A stretch of 64,000 nucleotides of DNA from contig JAFDYQ010000012.1 of the NCBI GenBank assembly GCA_018267365.1, positions 1 through 64,000 of the forward strand, read 5' to 3'. Position 1 is the stretch's first letter; each line of letters starts with the position of its first letter. The stretch comes from Bacteroidota bacterium (GTDB taxonomy: Bacteria; Bacteroidota; Bacteroidia; Chitinophagales; LD1). The translations under genes and the position numbers were made by a program. Shown piece by piece: positions 35,799 through 45,057 of the stretch. The notes under the pieces were generated by a model. It was not told the origin of the DNA, made no database searches, and worked only from the letters and a program-made list of their open reading frames with translations.

Positions 35799-37727
35799 AT
35801 GCGTAACGTTTACCTCACTCTTGCATTTGCCTTTTGTTTGATCCATCAGGTGTACTCTCAGCAGCAGGCTACGGTTATCAGCAGATGTGGTGGTACTGAG
35901 ATAGTCACCATCCCCTCTATCACAGATATAGATCAGGATGGTATGGATGACCGCCTGGAGCAGAAGCTGCTGATGCAATTCATGCCCAAGATCATCCAGT
36001 TTAGTGATGAGTCGTGTCCGGGTCCGGCGCTGGATGGTACCGGTGACAGCAATCTGATAGCATGCCATATTTACCCTATACCGCAGCAGTATACGCGCGG
36101 CAGTAGCTATGATTCCATACTGGTACATCCGGTGGCACTGGTGCCGTCACATCAGCTCGTACCCGGTCTGATCTGGTACTACCCAAAGGTGAAAGTAAAC
36201 TGTGCAGTCCTTTATGGGCAGGACTGTGGTGCCCTGGGCCATACTGCAGATGTGGAAGGCTTCAATTTTTCCCTAAAGTATACCGGCCCTGACACTGCAG
36301 CCGGATGGATGTATGATACGGTGATGAGCCACTGGATGGGAGATACGATACAGACAGTCTCTCATGCCGGTACATTGTGTCAGCAGATCGAGACGCGACC
36401 TATGCGCAGTCTCTATGTATCGTGGGGAGCAGACTCTGTATATGCATCTCCTGACAAGCATGGCAACTATCTGACCATAGGTGGCTGCGGCTCCTCCATC
36501 ATCTGCAATCCGGGCTGTGGAGCTACCAAGCAGCTGAAGCATGTAAGACCTGTCAATCTGGGTGAACCGAATGCTACGATGGTCGCAGACCTCGGCAGCA
36601 TATATGCTGCCTACGCCGGCAATGATCCGTGGACTACCTCTAATTTTCTGAGCGCTCAGGGAGGCAATGCCGGGTCTATAAGGGATAAAATGCTGCTGCC
36701 TTTGAACTCTGATTTCATAAGTGGCCATGTACTCACTGCAGCTCAGATATGTCCCCTATATACACAGTGCTATGGCCAGCCCGGCTCTGCCTATAGTGAT
36801 CAGACGTGTGCGGGTGTACCTTATCATTTTCACAATCGTGTGCTGACTCAGTCAGGACGCTATAGCGATACACTGTCTGATAGTCATGGATGTGACAGTG
36901 TGATAGTCCTTACACTCCATGTTCTCTCAAAAGATACTTTCTCGTATGTGGGGGCTACCTGCGCAGGTAGTAGTTTTGCCTTTCACGGCCAGCAGCTCAC
37001 TACAGGTGGTACCTATAGAGATACGCTCACAGATCAGCACGGCTGTGATAGCATAGTCCGGCTGGATCTGATAGTATATACTGCCACTGCATCGTCATAC
37101 CATGCGGTCAGCTGCGATACCAGTTATACTTTTCATGGGCGGGTACTGACCGCTTCGGGTACATATACAGATACGCTATCTGATGCGCATGGCTGTGATA
37201 GTGTAGTAGCGCTGCACCTGACCATAGATACTGTAGCGCAGATCGTGTGGAGTGTCAGTTCTGATACGGTCATGGCGCATACCCATCCTGTACTGCTGGC
37301 AGTATCTCCGGGCGGAGGTCTATTCAGCGGTGCAGGTGTTAGCGGAAATTTATTTTTTGTGGACTCTGCGGGACCGGGATCACATCTATTGACCTACCTT
37401 TATACCGATCCCTATGGCTGTACTGCTACCGGATATCATACGATCACGGTACTCAGCCCTGCCGGCATCACAGATATAGATCTGCTGAGTATCGAGCTGT
37501 ATCCCAATCCGGTCTCAGACATACTCACCGCAGTGTCTTCATGCTTTGCCCATGACAAGGTAGATGTGAGATTTTATGACATAACCGGTCAGCAGATCAC
37601 AGTACCATATGTGCAAACCGGAGAAAGCATACGAGCAGACTGCAGTGCGCTGAGCCGGGGAGCTTATCTTGTCAGGTTTGAGTCTGAGAGCGGATACAGC
37701 TACAAGTGCTTTGTAAAAGGTGAATAA
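35799..37727 (+). CDS. Secreted T9SS protein with three GCDS repeats
   Basis: This 642-residue protein has a signal peptide (MRNVYLTLAFAFCLIHQVYSQ), an N-terminal ~300-residue region resembling Vps62-like/DUF946-type proteins only loosely (unassigned), then three ~58-residue repeats with the pattern C-x-G/D-x2-[YF]-x-F-H-G-x2-L-[TS]-x2-G-x-Y-x-D-T-L-[ST]-D-x-H-G-C-D-S-[IV]-V. A T9SS type A sorting domain closes it (IELYPNPVSDIL, FYDITGQQITV, LSRGAYLVRF). Each repeat carries two cysteines that could pair. The same repeat occurs in the truncated protein at 62971. Surface adhesion is plausible but not shown. It lies between the two kinase/six-Cys modules. Confidence 0.83.
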   Translation: MRNVYLTLAFAFCLIHQVYSQQQATVISRCGGTEIVTIPSITDIDQDGMDDRLEQKLLMQFMPKIIQFSDESCPGPALDGTGDSNLIACHIYPIPQQYTRGSSYDSILVHPVALVPSHQLVPGLIWYYPKVKVNCAVLYGQDCGALGHTADVEGFNFSLKYTGPDTAAGWMYDTVMSHWMGDTIQTVSHAGTLCQQIETRPMRSLYVSWGADSVYASPDKHGNYLTIGGCGSSIICNPGCGATKQLKHVRPVNLGEPNATMVADLGSIYAAYAGNDPWTTSNFLSAQGGNAGSIRDKMLLPLNSDFISGHVLTAAQICPLYTQCYGQPGSAYSDQTCAGVPYHFHNRVLTQSGRYSDTLSDSHGCDSVIVLTLHVLSKDTFSYVGATCAGSSFAFHGQQLTTGGTYRDTLTDQHGCDSIVRLDLIVYTATASSYHAVSCDTSYTFHGRVLTASGTYTDTLSDAHGCDSVVALHLTIDTVAQIVWSVSSDTVMAHTHPVLLAVSPGGGLFSGAGVSGNLFFVDSAGPGSHLLTYLYTDPYGCTATGYHTITVLSPAGITDIDLLSIELYPNPVSDILTAVSSCFAHDKVDVRFYDITGQQITVPYVQTGESIRADCSALSRGAYLVRFESESGYSYKCFVKGE

Positions 37728-37732
37728 GCAAA

Positions 37733-39949
37733 TCAGGCGTCCGGTCCGAGCGTAAAATAAAAAGTAGCGCCTTTTTCAGGTTCTGCCTCTGCCCAGATGC
37801 GGCCTTCGTGCATTTTGATAATGCGGTGCGCCAGAGCCAGTCCGACACCTATGCCGTCAAAATCTGAGCGGTCATGCAGCCTTTTGAATACGCCAAAGAG
37901 ATTATGTGCAAAGCGCATGTCAAAGCCTGCTCCATTATCCTTGATGAAATAAATGGTCTCATCATCCTGACGCAAAGTCCCTATCTCGATACACGGATTA
38001 GATTTTTTAGAAGAGTATTTTACGGCATTTGAAATAAGGTTTACCCAGACCTGCTTGATCAATGCGTGGTCCGCATAGGCCGGTGGCAGGTCGTGCAGTA
38101 TTATCTGCTGGGGGAGGTAGCCTATCGCCTTGTGCAGATCATCGAGTACGATGCTTATCATGGCTCTCATGTCCACCGGGCTTTTGAATAGGGCTTTGCG
38201 GCCCATTCGAGAAAAATTAAGCAGGTCATCGATCAGCTGCCCCATGCGCTTTGTATTATCGAGTATGATCTCTATGAATTCCTGCGCTTCCTCATTCAGC
38301 GATGGGGCATGATCGGATTGGATCAGCTTGGCATAGCCGGCTATGATCCTGAGGGGAGACCGCAGATCATGAGAAACGGAATAGCTGAATGCTTCCAGAT
38401 CTTTTACTACTTCTTCCAGCTCGGCGGTGCGCTCAGATACCAGAGTACCGAGGGATTTGTTCATTTCCTGTATGGCGCTTTCAGTTTGCTTGCGCTCAGA
38501 TACATCACGGAAATTGCACACTACGCCGCCTACCGCCGGGTCATCCAGCAGGTTGATACCCGTACCTTCTATCCACACGTATTCGCCACTTTTCTGAGGA
38601 AACCGGAATTGGCCGTGGATCGGTACACCCGGATTGGCCAGCACTGCGAGGCCCATTTCCGTGGCCTTGTCCTGATCATCAGGATGCACCATCGGAAAGA
38701 TGTCTACACCGGCTATCTCCTCTTCGGTGTAGCCCAATATTTTGGTGACATAGGGACTGATATATACCGGCTGCCGCATTGCTGTCATGATCACTATACC
38801 ATCAGTACTATTTTCTATCATGGTGCGAAACCTGCGCTCCGTAGTCTGAAGGTCATGCTCGGCCTTGAGCGCTTTGAGCTCGCTCTCTACCTGTAGCAGG
38901 CGGGATTCTTTCAGTTGTCTTTCCCCGCGCTCAGCCTCATACTTCGCTTGTATATTGACTATATTATGGCTCAGTTCATTGTCATATTGTTTTTTGTAAT
39001 GATCCATATACCGCTTGAAGGCGTTGAGGGCAGACTTATAGTCACCCTCTTCTTCATACATTAGCGCGGCTACACTTTCCAGATCCTTCAGTAGCAGATC
39101 ATCTCCGGATTCATAGATCTCTTCCCGGACTCGCAGATACATCTCTTTGCAGCGGGCTATATCTCCTAGTTTCAGGGCAGTCAGTGCCTGCTGTATACAG
39201 GTGTTTCGCTCATCGATGTTCAAGTTGTTTCTGGTAGATATCTCCAGGGACCGCTGGAAAGATTCCTGCGCTTTTACCCAATCTTCCATATGGACATAGA
39301 TGTCACCTTGATTGGTATAAGACCTGCTTTCTACGTGGGCAAAGCCGAGCGAGCGGGCCTTCTCTGCGGCCTTGTCATATTGATGCAGCGCTTCGTTATA
39401 TTTTTTCTCGCGCTTATACTGCATACCCAGCAGAAAATCAAAGTGCATACTGAGGCGCTCATCCGGCGGGTACCTCTCCATGATATCCGCAGCGCGTTTG
39501 ACTGTATCTTTCCCCGATTCCAGATTGTCTATGTAAAAGAAGAGCGCGGCCAGCTGTAGCAGGCCAGGTATCAGGTCCTGCTCATGCTGAGTAGTCTCCT
39601 TGAGCTCGATAGATCTCTGCAGATAGTCATGTGCCAGATGGTAGTCCTTGGTATAGGAATAGAGCGCCGCCAGATTATCATACCTTTTGAAAATGTAGAC
39701 AGGGTCTCCATATTTCTGTGCCAGCTCCAGCGACAGCAGATTGTATGTTTCTGCATTCTTGAGCTCGCCCAGATTCAGATATATCAGTCCTTTCAGACTG
39801 GTCAGCTTTACGCGTATCAGAAGAGACAGATTCTCTGTTTCCTCTTCCAATTGCGAGATCACGGTGAGTGCATCGCGAAAGGCACCTCTCGCATACATGG
39901 CATGCGCCTGATCCAGCTTTTTCTCATGTGCCTCTTCGGTTGGTAGCAT
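37733..39949 (-). CDS. Cytoplasmic TPR-PAS sensor histidine kinase (module 2)
   Basis: With the internal ATG 39949 (MLPTEEAHEKKLDQAHAM) this is 738 residues, one residue longer than its paralog at 32898, and the start sits 63 bp from the divergent six-Cys gene; the longer start at 40030 would overlap that gene. Domain order is the same: TPRs (RYDNLAALYSYTK, YLQRSIELKE, LLGMQYKRE are shared with the paralog), coiled coil, PAS (FRTMIENSTDGIVI), coiled coil, HisKA/HATPase. H-box SYSVSHDLRSPLR, N-box NLISNAVKYS and G1 IKDNGAGFD are intact; G2 is slightly altered (GIGVGLAL). No membrane segment. It converges with the GCDS-repeat gene, whose stop is 5 bp away. Confidence 0.93.
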   Translation of the reverse strand: MLPTEEAHEKKLDQAHAMYARGAFRDALTVISQLEEETENLSLLIRVKLTSLKGLIYLNLGELKNAETYNLLSLELAQKYGDPVYIFKRYDNLAALYSYTKDYHLAHDYLQRSIELKETTQHEQDLIPGLLQLAALFFYIDNLESGKDTVKRAADIMERYPPDERLSMHFDFLLGMQYKREKKYNEALHQYDKAAEKARSLGFAHVESRSYTNQGDIYVHMEDWVKAQESFQRSLEISTRNNLNIDERNTCIQQALTALKLGDIARCKEMYLRVREEIYESGDDLLLKDLESVAALMYEEEGDYKSALNAFKRYMDHYKKQYDNELSHNIVNIQAKYEAERGERQLKESRLLQVESELKALKAEHDLQTTERRFRTMIENSTDGIVIMTAMRQPVYISPYVTKILGYTEEEIAGVDIFPMVHPDDQDKATEMGLAVLANPGVPIHGQFRFPQKSGEYVWIEGTGINLLDDPAVGGVVCNFRDVSERKQTESAIQEMNKSLGTLVSERTAELEEVVKDLEAFSYSVSHDLRSPLRIIAGYAKLIQSDHAPSLNEEAQEFIEIILDNTKRMGQLIDDLLNFSRMGRKALFKSPVDMRAMISIVLDDLHKAIGYLPQQIILHDLPPAYADHALIKQVWVNLISNAVKYSSKKSNPCIEIGTLRQDDETIYFIKDNGAGFDMRFAHNLFGVFKRLHDRSDFDGIGVGLALAHRIIKMHEGRIWAEAEPEKGATFYFTLGPDA

Positions 39950-40012
39950 CGCGGTAGGTGTAACAAAAAGCAGTTGATTACGTAAATGCAAGTCAACCAA
40001 TATTTCAAATGT

Positions 40013-40411
40013 ATGAAAAAAATAATCCAAATTTTCGCAGCATCTGCACTGCTGCTAGCCAGCTCCACGACTTTTGCCGGTACTGACCGTCACCGGAAGC
40101 CCACCGACCCGGCACCGGAGTTTGCCAGTACGTTGAAAACTTCTATCAAGCCGATCAATCGCATAGGAGGGGAGGTCATACTGGTGGTGACCGTGATAGA
40201 CCGCAATAACAAGCCTGTATCAGGAGCTCTGGTCTCTGCACCATGTACCGGACAGAGCGCCAAGTATACAGATACCAAGGGGTCGGCCACATTTCAGCTG
40301 GGCACTACCTGTCCATGTAGTGATGATGATGTGACGGTCACTACTCAAAAGGGGTGCTTCCAGCAGCTCAAAGTCAGCTGCGGCCAGTACGTAGTAGAGT
40401 GCGATCAATAA
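40013..40411 (+). CDS. Small secreted six-cysteine protein (module 2), unknown function
   Basis: This 132-residue paralog of the protein at 35177 has a signal peptide (MKKIIQIFAASALLLASSTTFA) and one Ig-like/CarboxypepD-regulatory-like domain (VILVVTVIDRNNKPVSGALVSA). Six cysteines sit at 78, 100, 102, 115, 123 and 130; intervals 22-2-13-8-7 against 21-2-12-8-7 in module 1. Shared strings are APC, SAKYTD, CPC and VSCG. ATG 40013 begins the signal peptide. It is divergent from kinase 2, and a strong bidirectional terminator follows. Function unknown; the conserved arrangement suggests that the kinase controls it or senses its state (inference). Confidence 0.85.
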   Translation: MKKIIQIFAASALLLASSTTFAGTDRHRKPTDPAPEFASTLKTSIKPINRIGGEVILVVTVIDRNNKPVSGALVSAPCTGQSAKYTDTKGSATFQLGTTCPCSDDDVTVTTQKGCFQQLKVSCGQYVVECDQ

Positions 40412-40426
40412 ACTTCACAATGGTTC

Positions 40427-40470
40427 AAAAAGGAAGAGCCCACCGGATATCGGTGGGCTCTTCCTTTTTC
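40427..40470. terminator. Bidirectional Rho-independent terminator
   Basis: AAAAAGGAAGAGCCCACCG and CGGTGGGCTCTTCCTTTTT form a 19-bp perfect stem around GATAT. It separates the six-Cys gene from the convergent response-regulator gene. Confidence 0.9.
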
Positions 40471-40517
40471 TATTTTAAATGAAATTAGTTACAAGGAGTT
40501 TATTGTAAGTCCAAACG

Positions 40518-40976
40518 TCAAATGTGATGATCAGGCAATTTGAAAATGTATCGGTCACGATCACCCCGATGGAATCCCTGCTCACGATACAATTTGAATA
40601 GTCCCTTCAATATATCTTCCAACTCAATAAAATCCTGCGGTTTTTTGAGGTACATATCTGCGCCCAGTGCAAAGGTGTCTTCTATATCGCTTTTCTCATC
40701 AGAAGTAGAGTAGATGACGACGGGGATATCGCGCAGGCGCAGATCCTGGCGCATGTCGTGCAGACTTTCTTTGCCATTTTTGAAAGGCATATTGATATCC
40801 AAAAAAATGATGTGCGGCAGGTCACTTGCCTTAGATAATTTATTCAGCAGATCTTCACCATTTACGGCAGTAGAGACGGTGATAGATTTATCTATACCTT
40901 TGACAGTGTGAATAAAAAGAAAATGCTCGTCCGGGCTATCATCGGCCAGCATTGCATAAATTGGGTCAGACATCAT
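40518..40976 (-). CDS. Single-domain response regulator (receiver only)
   Basis: This 152-residue CheY/Rcp-like receiver has the acidic pair in LADDSPDEHF, the phosphorylated Asp in IIFLDINMPFKNG, the Thr/Ser switch in VVIYSTSDE and the conserved Lys in YLKKPQD. There is no output domain. Start ATG 40976 or 40973 (MMSDPIYAML) was chosen; codons upstream to 41120 look non-coding. Rcp-type receivers often serve PAS- or phytochrome-like kinases. Its position next to module 2 makes it a likely partner of the TPR-PAS kinases (inference). It converges on the six-Cys gene across a shared terminator. Confidence 0.9.
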   Translation of the reverse strand: MMSDPIYAMLADDSPDEHFLFIHTVKGIDKSITVSTAVNGEDLLNKLSKASDLPHIIFLDINMPFKNGKESLHDMRQDLRLRDIPVVIYSTSDEKSDIEDTFALGADMYLKKPQDFIELEDILKGLFKLYREQGFHRGDRDRYIFKLPDHHI

Positions 40977-41182
40977 GAGGCGCAAAAGGGTTTTATCTTG
41001 AGTCTCAAAAAGGTGCGCAAAGATAAATGTCAATTCCGGATTATTCAATAAGGTGGGCCTTAAACTTTTATGCTTTCTTGATTTTTTTCTCCGATTGGGT
41101 TTTTGTGGATAAAAGTACACGAGAAACTATATAATATTATCTATCAATAGATTATCTGTATAAATTGCAAGGAATATAGTAT

Positions 41183-42646
41183 ATGACTACGCACCGAGAG
41201 ATTATAATAGCAGGAGCAGGATTTGCAGGTATCTGTATGGCCATCCGGCTGCGTGAGGCTCACTGCACTGATCTGCTCATACTGGAGCGCAATAGCGCGA
41301 TAGGGGGCACATGGTATGACAACTCATATCCCGGCGCAGCCTGCGATGTGGAGTCGCATCTCTATTCATTTTCCTTTGCACCCAATCCTGCATGGAGTCG
41401 CCAGTTTGGGCCGCAGCAGGAAATACTGCGCTATATGGATCACTGTGTAGATGCCTATGGGCTGCGGGATAGCATTCGGCTGCAGTCAGAGGTTGCTTCC
41501 GCCACTTTTGAGGAGAGGACGGGGCTTTGGCATATAGCCACCACAGGAGGGCAGGACTATACGGCCCGCTTTTTTGTATCATGTTCCGGAGGCCTTAGTG
41601 ACCCGTCTTATCCTGCTATCCCCGGCATTGATACCTTTTCAGGTCATATATTCCACTCTGCACGGTGGGACCACAGCTACGACTACCGCGACAAGAGGGT
41701 AGCAGTGATAGGGACCGGAGCGAGCGCGATACAGATCATACCCGCTATAGTAGACCGGGTCAGAAAACTGGAAGTATTTCAAAGGACACCCGCCTGGGTC
41801 ATACCCAAGCCTGACAAGGCTATCTCATCCTTCCGCAAGGCCATGTATGAACGCCTGGGATTTATGCGCGCGCTATACAGGTGGCGGCTCTATTGGCAGC
41901 ACGAGCTCATGGCTATCGGCTTTGTGGTAAATCCCGGCCTGCTGCGCCTGTTTGGCAAAGTAGCTGCAAGACATATCAGGCGTGCAGTCCAGGATCCGGT
42001 TTTGCGCAAAAAACTGACACCCTCATATGTGATAGGCTGCAAGCGCATTTTGCTATCGAATGACTACTATCCTGCGCTCCAAAAATCAAATGTTTCGGTC
42101 GTGACCGATGGCATATCAGAAATAAACTCTACCGGCGTACGGACCGTAGATGGGGCGCAATATGATGTGGACCTGATAGTGCTGGCTACGGGCTTTCAGG
42201 CAGCGGAGAATATTACACGCTTTGTGGCTAAAGGACTGGGCGGGCGTGATCTGACTGAGGCCTGGCAGCATGGCGCAGAAGCGTATCTGGGCACCACAGT
42301 CAATGGCTTCCCGAATATGTTTCTGGTGGTAGGACCCAATACGGGTCTGGGCCACAGCAGCATGCTCCTGATGATAGAGGCGCAGGTAGGCTATATCGTA
42401 CAGGCCATACAGCAGGCCCGGCAGCGGTCTGCGATATACCTGAATGTAAAGAAGGATGTGCAGCAGGAGTATAACCGGAAACTACAGGACGAACTCTCAC
42501 ATTCCGTCTGGCAGTCCGGCGGCTGTCATAGCTGGTACCAAAATAAAGATGGAAAGAATGTGACCCTATGGCCCGGCTTTACATTTACATTTATGAAACG
42601 AACCAAGCATTTTGATCCTGACCAGTACGACTGGGCCACATCGTGA
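41183..42646 (+). CDS. Flavin-dependent monooxygenase, Baeyer-Villiger type
   Basis: A 487-residue class B flavoprotein monooxygenase. The FAD-binding Rossmann motif is IIIAGAGFAGICMA, followed by GGTWYDNSYPGAACDV typical of BVMOs. The BVMO fingerprint F-x-G-x3-H-x3-W-[PD] is present as FSGHIFHSARWD (about residues 152-163), and the NADPH-binding motif is VAVIGTGASAIQIIP. LATGFQAAEN and GPNTGLGHSSML follow. Such enzymes insert oxygen next to ketones or oxidise heteroatoms using NADPH and O2. The substrate is unknown. It is convergent with the DUF2804 gene; the two stop codons are one base apart. Confidence 0.93.
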   Translation: MTTHREIIIAGAGFAGICMAIRLREAHCTDLLILERNSAIGGTWYDNSYPGAACDVESHLYSFSFAPNPAWSRQFGPQQEILRYMDHCVDAYGLRDSIRLQSEVASATFEERTGLWHIATTGGQDYTARFFVSCSGGLSDPSYPAIPGIDTFSGHIFHSARWDHSYDYRDKRVAVIGTGASAIQIIPAIVDRVRKLEVFQRTPAWVIPKPDKAISSFRKAMYERLGFMRALYRWRLYWQHELMAIGFVVNPGLLRLFGKVAARHIRRAVQDPVLRKKLTPSYVIGCKRILLSNDYYPALQKSNVSVVTDGISEINSTGVRTVDGAQYDVDLIVLATGFQAAENITRFVAKGLGGRDLTEAWQHGAEAYLGTTVNGFPNMFLVVGPNTGLGHSSMLLMIEAQVGYIVQAIQQARQRSAIYLNVKKDVQQEYNRKLQDELSHSVWQSGGCHSWYQNKDGKNVTLWPGFTFTFMKRTKHFDPDQYDWATS

Positions 42647-42647
42647 T

Positions 42648-43601
42648 TCACCATTTGGCAAAGTGCTCCTCTACTACACCCTGACCGGTGAAATTATGAA
42701 GCACACCATCCAGCCTGACTGTACCGGCAAAAGTGCCAAAGGGCTGTTTAAACTTGCTCATCATGAGCAGGGCGTTGATATCCTCTCCACGTACACCGCA
42801 AGGAGTAAATTTCATATTGAGCGCCCCATCCAGCGTACTGATCTGCCAGGGGTTTTTATCTACCGGCCGCTCATAGCTAAAGGTGGCCTGGGATAGCTGA
42901 TGCACTTTGCCATTTACCCATAGTGCGTTTTCGATGCTGTTATTGAAATCCCCCACCAGGTTGACACCAAACTCGACCCCGTGATCTGTCACTGCATTCA
43001 TAGAAACCCAATTCCAGAAGGTATGCCTGGGAGGGTATCCCTTACTAAAGTCGAGTCCCCCTATTGTGCCATCAAATTGAATCGACGCTCCGTCTATCGT
43101 ACCTTCTACAGCCGCAGGTAGCAAGAGGTTCTTGTAGGTATGATGGAAGGGCCGCTCACCGGCAGGAGCGATGGTAGTACTGCCGTTGCCATTTTCGGTC
43201 AGAGATATATTGATACGGATGCGTTTGCCGGCAGAGGAACAAGTGATCCTGTCTCCGTCCGCCTTGATAGAAAAATCCTTTAACTGCCACCTGCTGCGCA
43301 GGTCCGGGTCAAAATCTGAGGCAAACCCTAATGGCACAGTTGTTTTCTCCTCTGCATACTGGCCGGTCTGCGTGTCAAAAACATAAACAAAAGCAGTAGC
43401 TACGAGCCCTGCATCAGCTATGGCGAAGCCCACACAATACCTGGTGCTGAAAGCGCTGGCAAACAGCCATGCTTTGCGCTGGGAGCGGCGCACATCAGAC
43501 CATGGAGTAGTGCTCATGTCTGCCACCTGGCCGGCATAGAGTCCGAACGGGATAGGCCCGGAGGCAAATGACTTCAATGATGTAGGGGCTTGTGTAAGCA
43601 T
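42648..43601 (-). CDS. DUF2804 family protein
   Basis: This 317-residue soluble protein shows the DUF2804 pattern: early RRSQRKAWLFASAFS, the central GGLDFSKGYPPRHTFWNWVSM, GVNLVGDFNNSIENALWVNG and the C-terminal FTPCGVRGEDIN with FKQPFGTFAGTV. The family is related in fold to lipocalin-like AttH/hydroxyneurosporene-synthase proteins that bind isoprenoid-like ligands, but DUF2804 itself is uncharacterised. No signal peptide. It faces the monooxygenase gene end to end. Confidence 0.82.
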   Translation of the reverse strand: MLTQAPTSLKSFASGPIPFGLYAGQVADMSTTPWSDVRRSQRKAWLFASAFSTRYCVGFAIADAGLVATAFVYVFDTQTGQYAEEKTTVPLGFASDFDPDLRSRWQLKDFSIKADGDRITCSSAGKRIRINISLTENGNGSTTIAPAGERPFHHTYKNLLLPAAVEGTIDGASIQFDGTIGGLDFSKGYPPRHTFWNWVSMNAVTDHGVEFGVNLVGDFNNSIENALWVNGKVHQLSQATFSYERPVDKNPWQISTLDGALNMKFTPCGVRGEDINALLMMSKFKQPFGTFAGTVRLDGVLHNFTGQGVVEEHFAKW

Positions 43602-43727
43602 GGGGCAGAGTATTTGATCTGGTATGAATGTACAGAATAACTGTCTAAACCTGATGTACCGGCCTATGCACTGATATGGTTTTAGTTAAATATTGCATAT
43701 TGCCGTGGCGATGGATCTGATATGCAT

Positions 43728-43735
43728 TAATTTTG
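43728..43735 (+). promoter_or_regulatory. -7 box for the DUF6600-like gene
   Basis: TAATTTTG, an exact match to TAnnTTTG, 18 bases before ATG 43754. Confidence 0.5.
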
Positions 43736-43753
43736 AAGTCACTAAAAGAGTTT

Positions 43754-44887
43754 ATGAAAGGAATATGGATAGCACTGCTTTTTATGGCCGGTGCTTTGGC
43801 TGTGCCTGCACAGGATGACCGCTACTATGAGAATAACAACGGCGGAGGGGATGATGTCTATACGGACAATACACAAACTGAAGAGCAGATGGATCAGTCT
43901 GCCACCAGCTACCAAACCTTTTACAATGACCTGGACCCGTATGGCCGCTGGATACAGAGCCCGGCGTATGGATACGTCTGGAGCCCGGCGCAGGCTGGCG
44001 CAGGATTTGAACCCTACCTGACCAATGGTCACTGGGAGTACACGGAGTACGGGTGGACCTGGGTCTCAGACTTTAGCTGGGGCTGGGCTACCTTTCACTA
44101 TGGCAGGTGGTATATGGACCCGGCATATGGCTGGGTATGGGTGCCGGGTTCTCTATGGGCGCCGGCATGGGTAGACTGGGGCCAGTATGAGGGTTACTAC
44201 TGCTGGGCGCCGCTTTGGCCCGGTGAGTATACCTCCACGCACTACGGCAGCAGAGATCACCACTGGTACTTTGCCCAGCAAAATCACATAGTAGATCACG
44301 ATCTCTCCGATCATGTGGTGAGCCAAACGGTGGTACGCCCTGAAGGAGGTAGCCTGGAGCAGCACATCATACGCATAGATCATGTGGGCAGTTTGGATGG
44401 TTCCAAATTTTTTGCTGGTCCGAAACTGAAAGAAGTGGAAAAAGAAGCAGGGCATACTATACCTCGCGCCACTCTCTCCTCAGCACCACGGCCCGAGGCT
44501 ACACATGTGAGCGATGGCCATATCAGCATCTACAGGCCTGCCATCAGGCCGGTGGCTAAACCCCAGGAGGCGCCCACCCGCACTACCAGCCCGGATAATA
44601 CAGAGCCGACTAGGGTAAACACGCCCCAGCGGCCGCCACAGCCGTCCGGTGGCCTATCTGAGCCAGTGCGGCAGCCCCGCGGCCAGACTGAGATATCACG
44701 CCCCTCAGCAGCCCCTCAGATACAGCGCACTGAGCCATCTTATCAGAGGGTAGAACCGGCACAGCGACCGGTGCGCAATCCTAGTCTGAACCCCGCCGGT
44801 GGGGGTGCCGCTCCGTCACAGCCACAGATACGTATGACACCTGCGCCAGTGCTATCTCCTGCTCGTGTGGGTGGCCCCAGACGATGA
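43754..44887 (+). CDS. Secreted Trp/Tyr-rich DUF6600-like protein with Pro-rich tail
   Basis: After a signal peptide (MKGIWIALLFMAGALAVPAQ) residues ~50-170 carry at least five Trp-rich repeats of the type YGRWIQSPAYGYVWSP, NGHWEYTEYGWTWVSD, YGRWYMDPAYGWVWVPG and EGYYCWAPLWPGEY, the DUF6600 pattern. From about residue 235 the sequence is Pro/Gln/Arg-rich low complexity (TRTTSPDNTEPTRVNTPQRP). Function unknown; periplasmic or outer-surface structural role is likely. ATG 43754 replaces the TTG at 43733, which lies inside the -7 box. Confidence 0.83.
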   Translation: MKGIWIALLFMAGALAVPAQDDRYYENNNGGGDDVYTDNTQTEEQMDQSATSYQTFYNDLDPYGRWIQSPAYGYVWSPAQAGAGFEPYLTNGHWEYTEYGWTWVSDFSWGWATFHYGRWYMDPAYGWVWVPGSLWAPAWVDWGQYEGYYCWAPLWPGEYTSTHYGSRDHHWYFAQQNHIVDHDLSDHVVSQTVVRPEGGSLEQHIIRIDHVGSLDGSKFFAGPKLKEVEKEAGHTIPRATLSSAPRPEATHVSDGHISIYRPAIRPVAKPQEAPTRTTSPDNTEPTRVNTPQRPPQPSGGLSEPVRQPRGQTEISRPSAAPQIQRTEPSYQRVEPAQRPVRNPSLNPAGGGAAPSQPQIRMTPAPVLSPARVGGPRR

Positions 44888-45057
44888 TGATCAGGGATTT
44901 GCACCTGATATATCAATAGTTTACCTTGTTAAACTCTTATTTCACAGGACTTTGATGGTTCTATGAAATTCTATATTATTAATTTGCATTACATTACAAT
45001 GAATAAATTGTGATTAACCTAGACCTGATTCGCACTGTATTCCGTATATAGTGTACT

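Noticed and set aside
36773-37230. CRISPR-like regular repetition
   Set aside because: The period of ~175 bp comes from protein repeats (GCDS units); the DNA repeats are degenerate and in frame, with no spacer structure.
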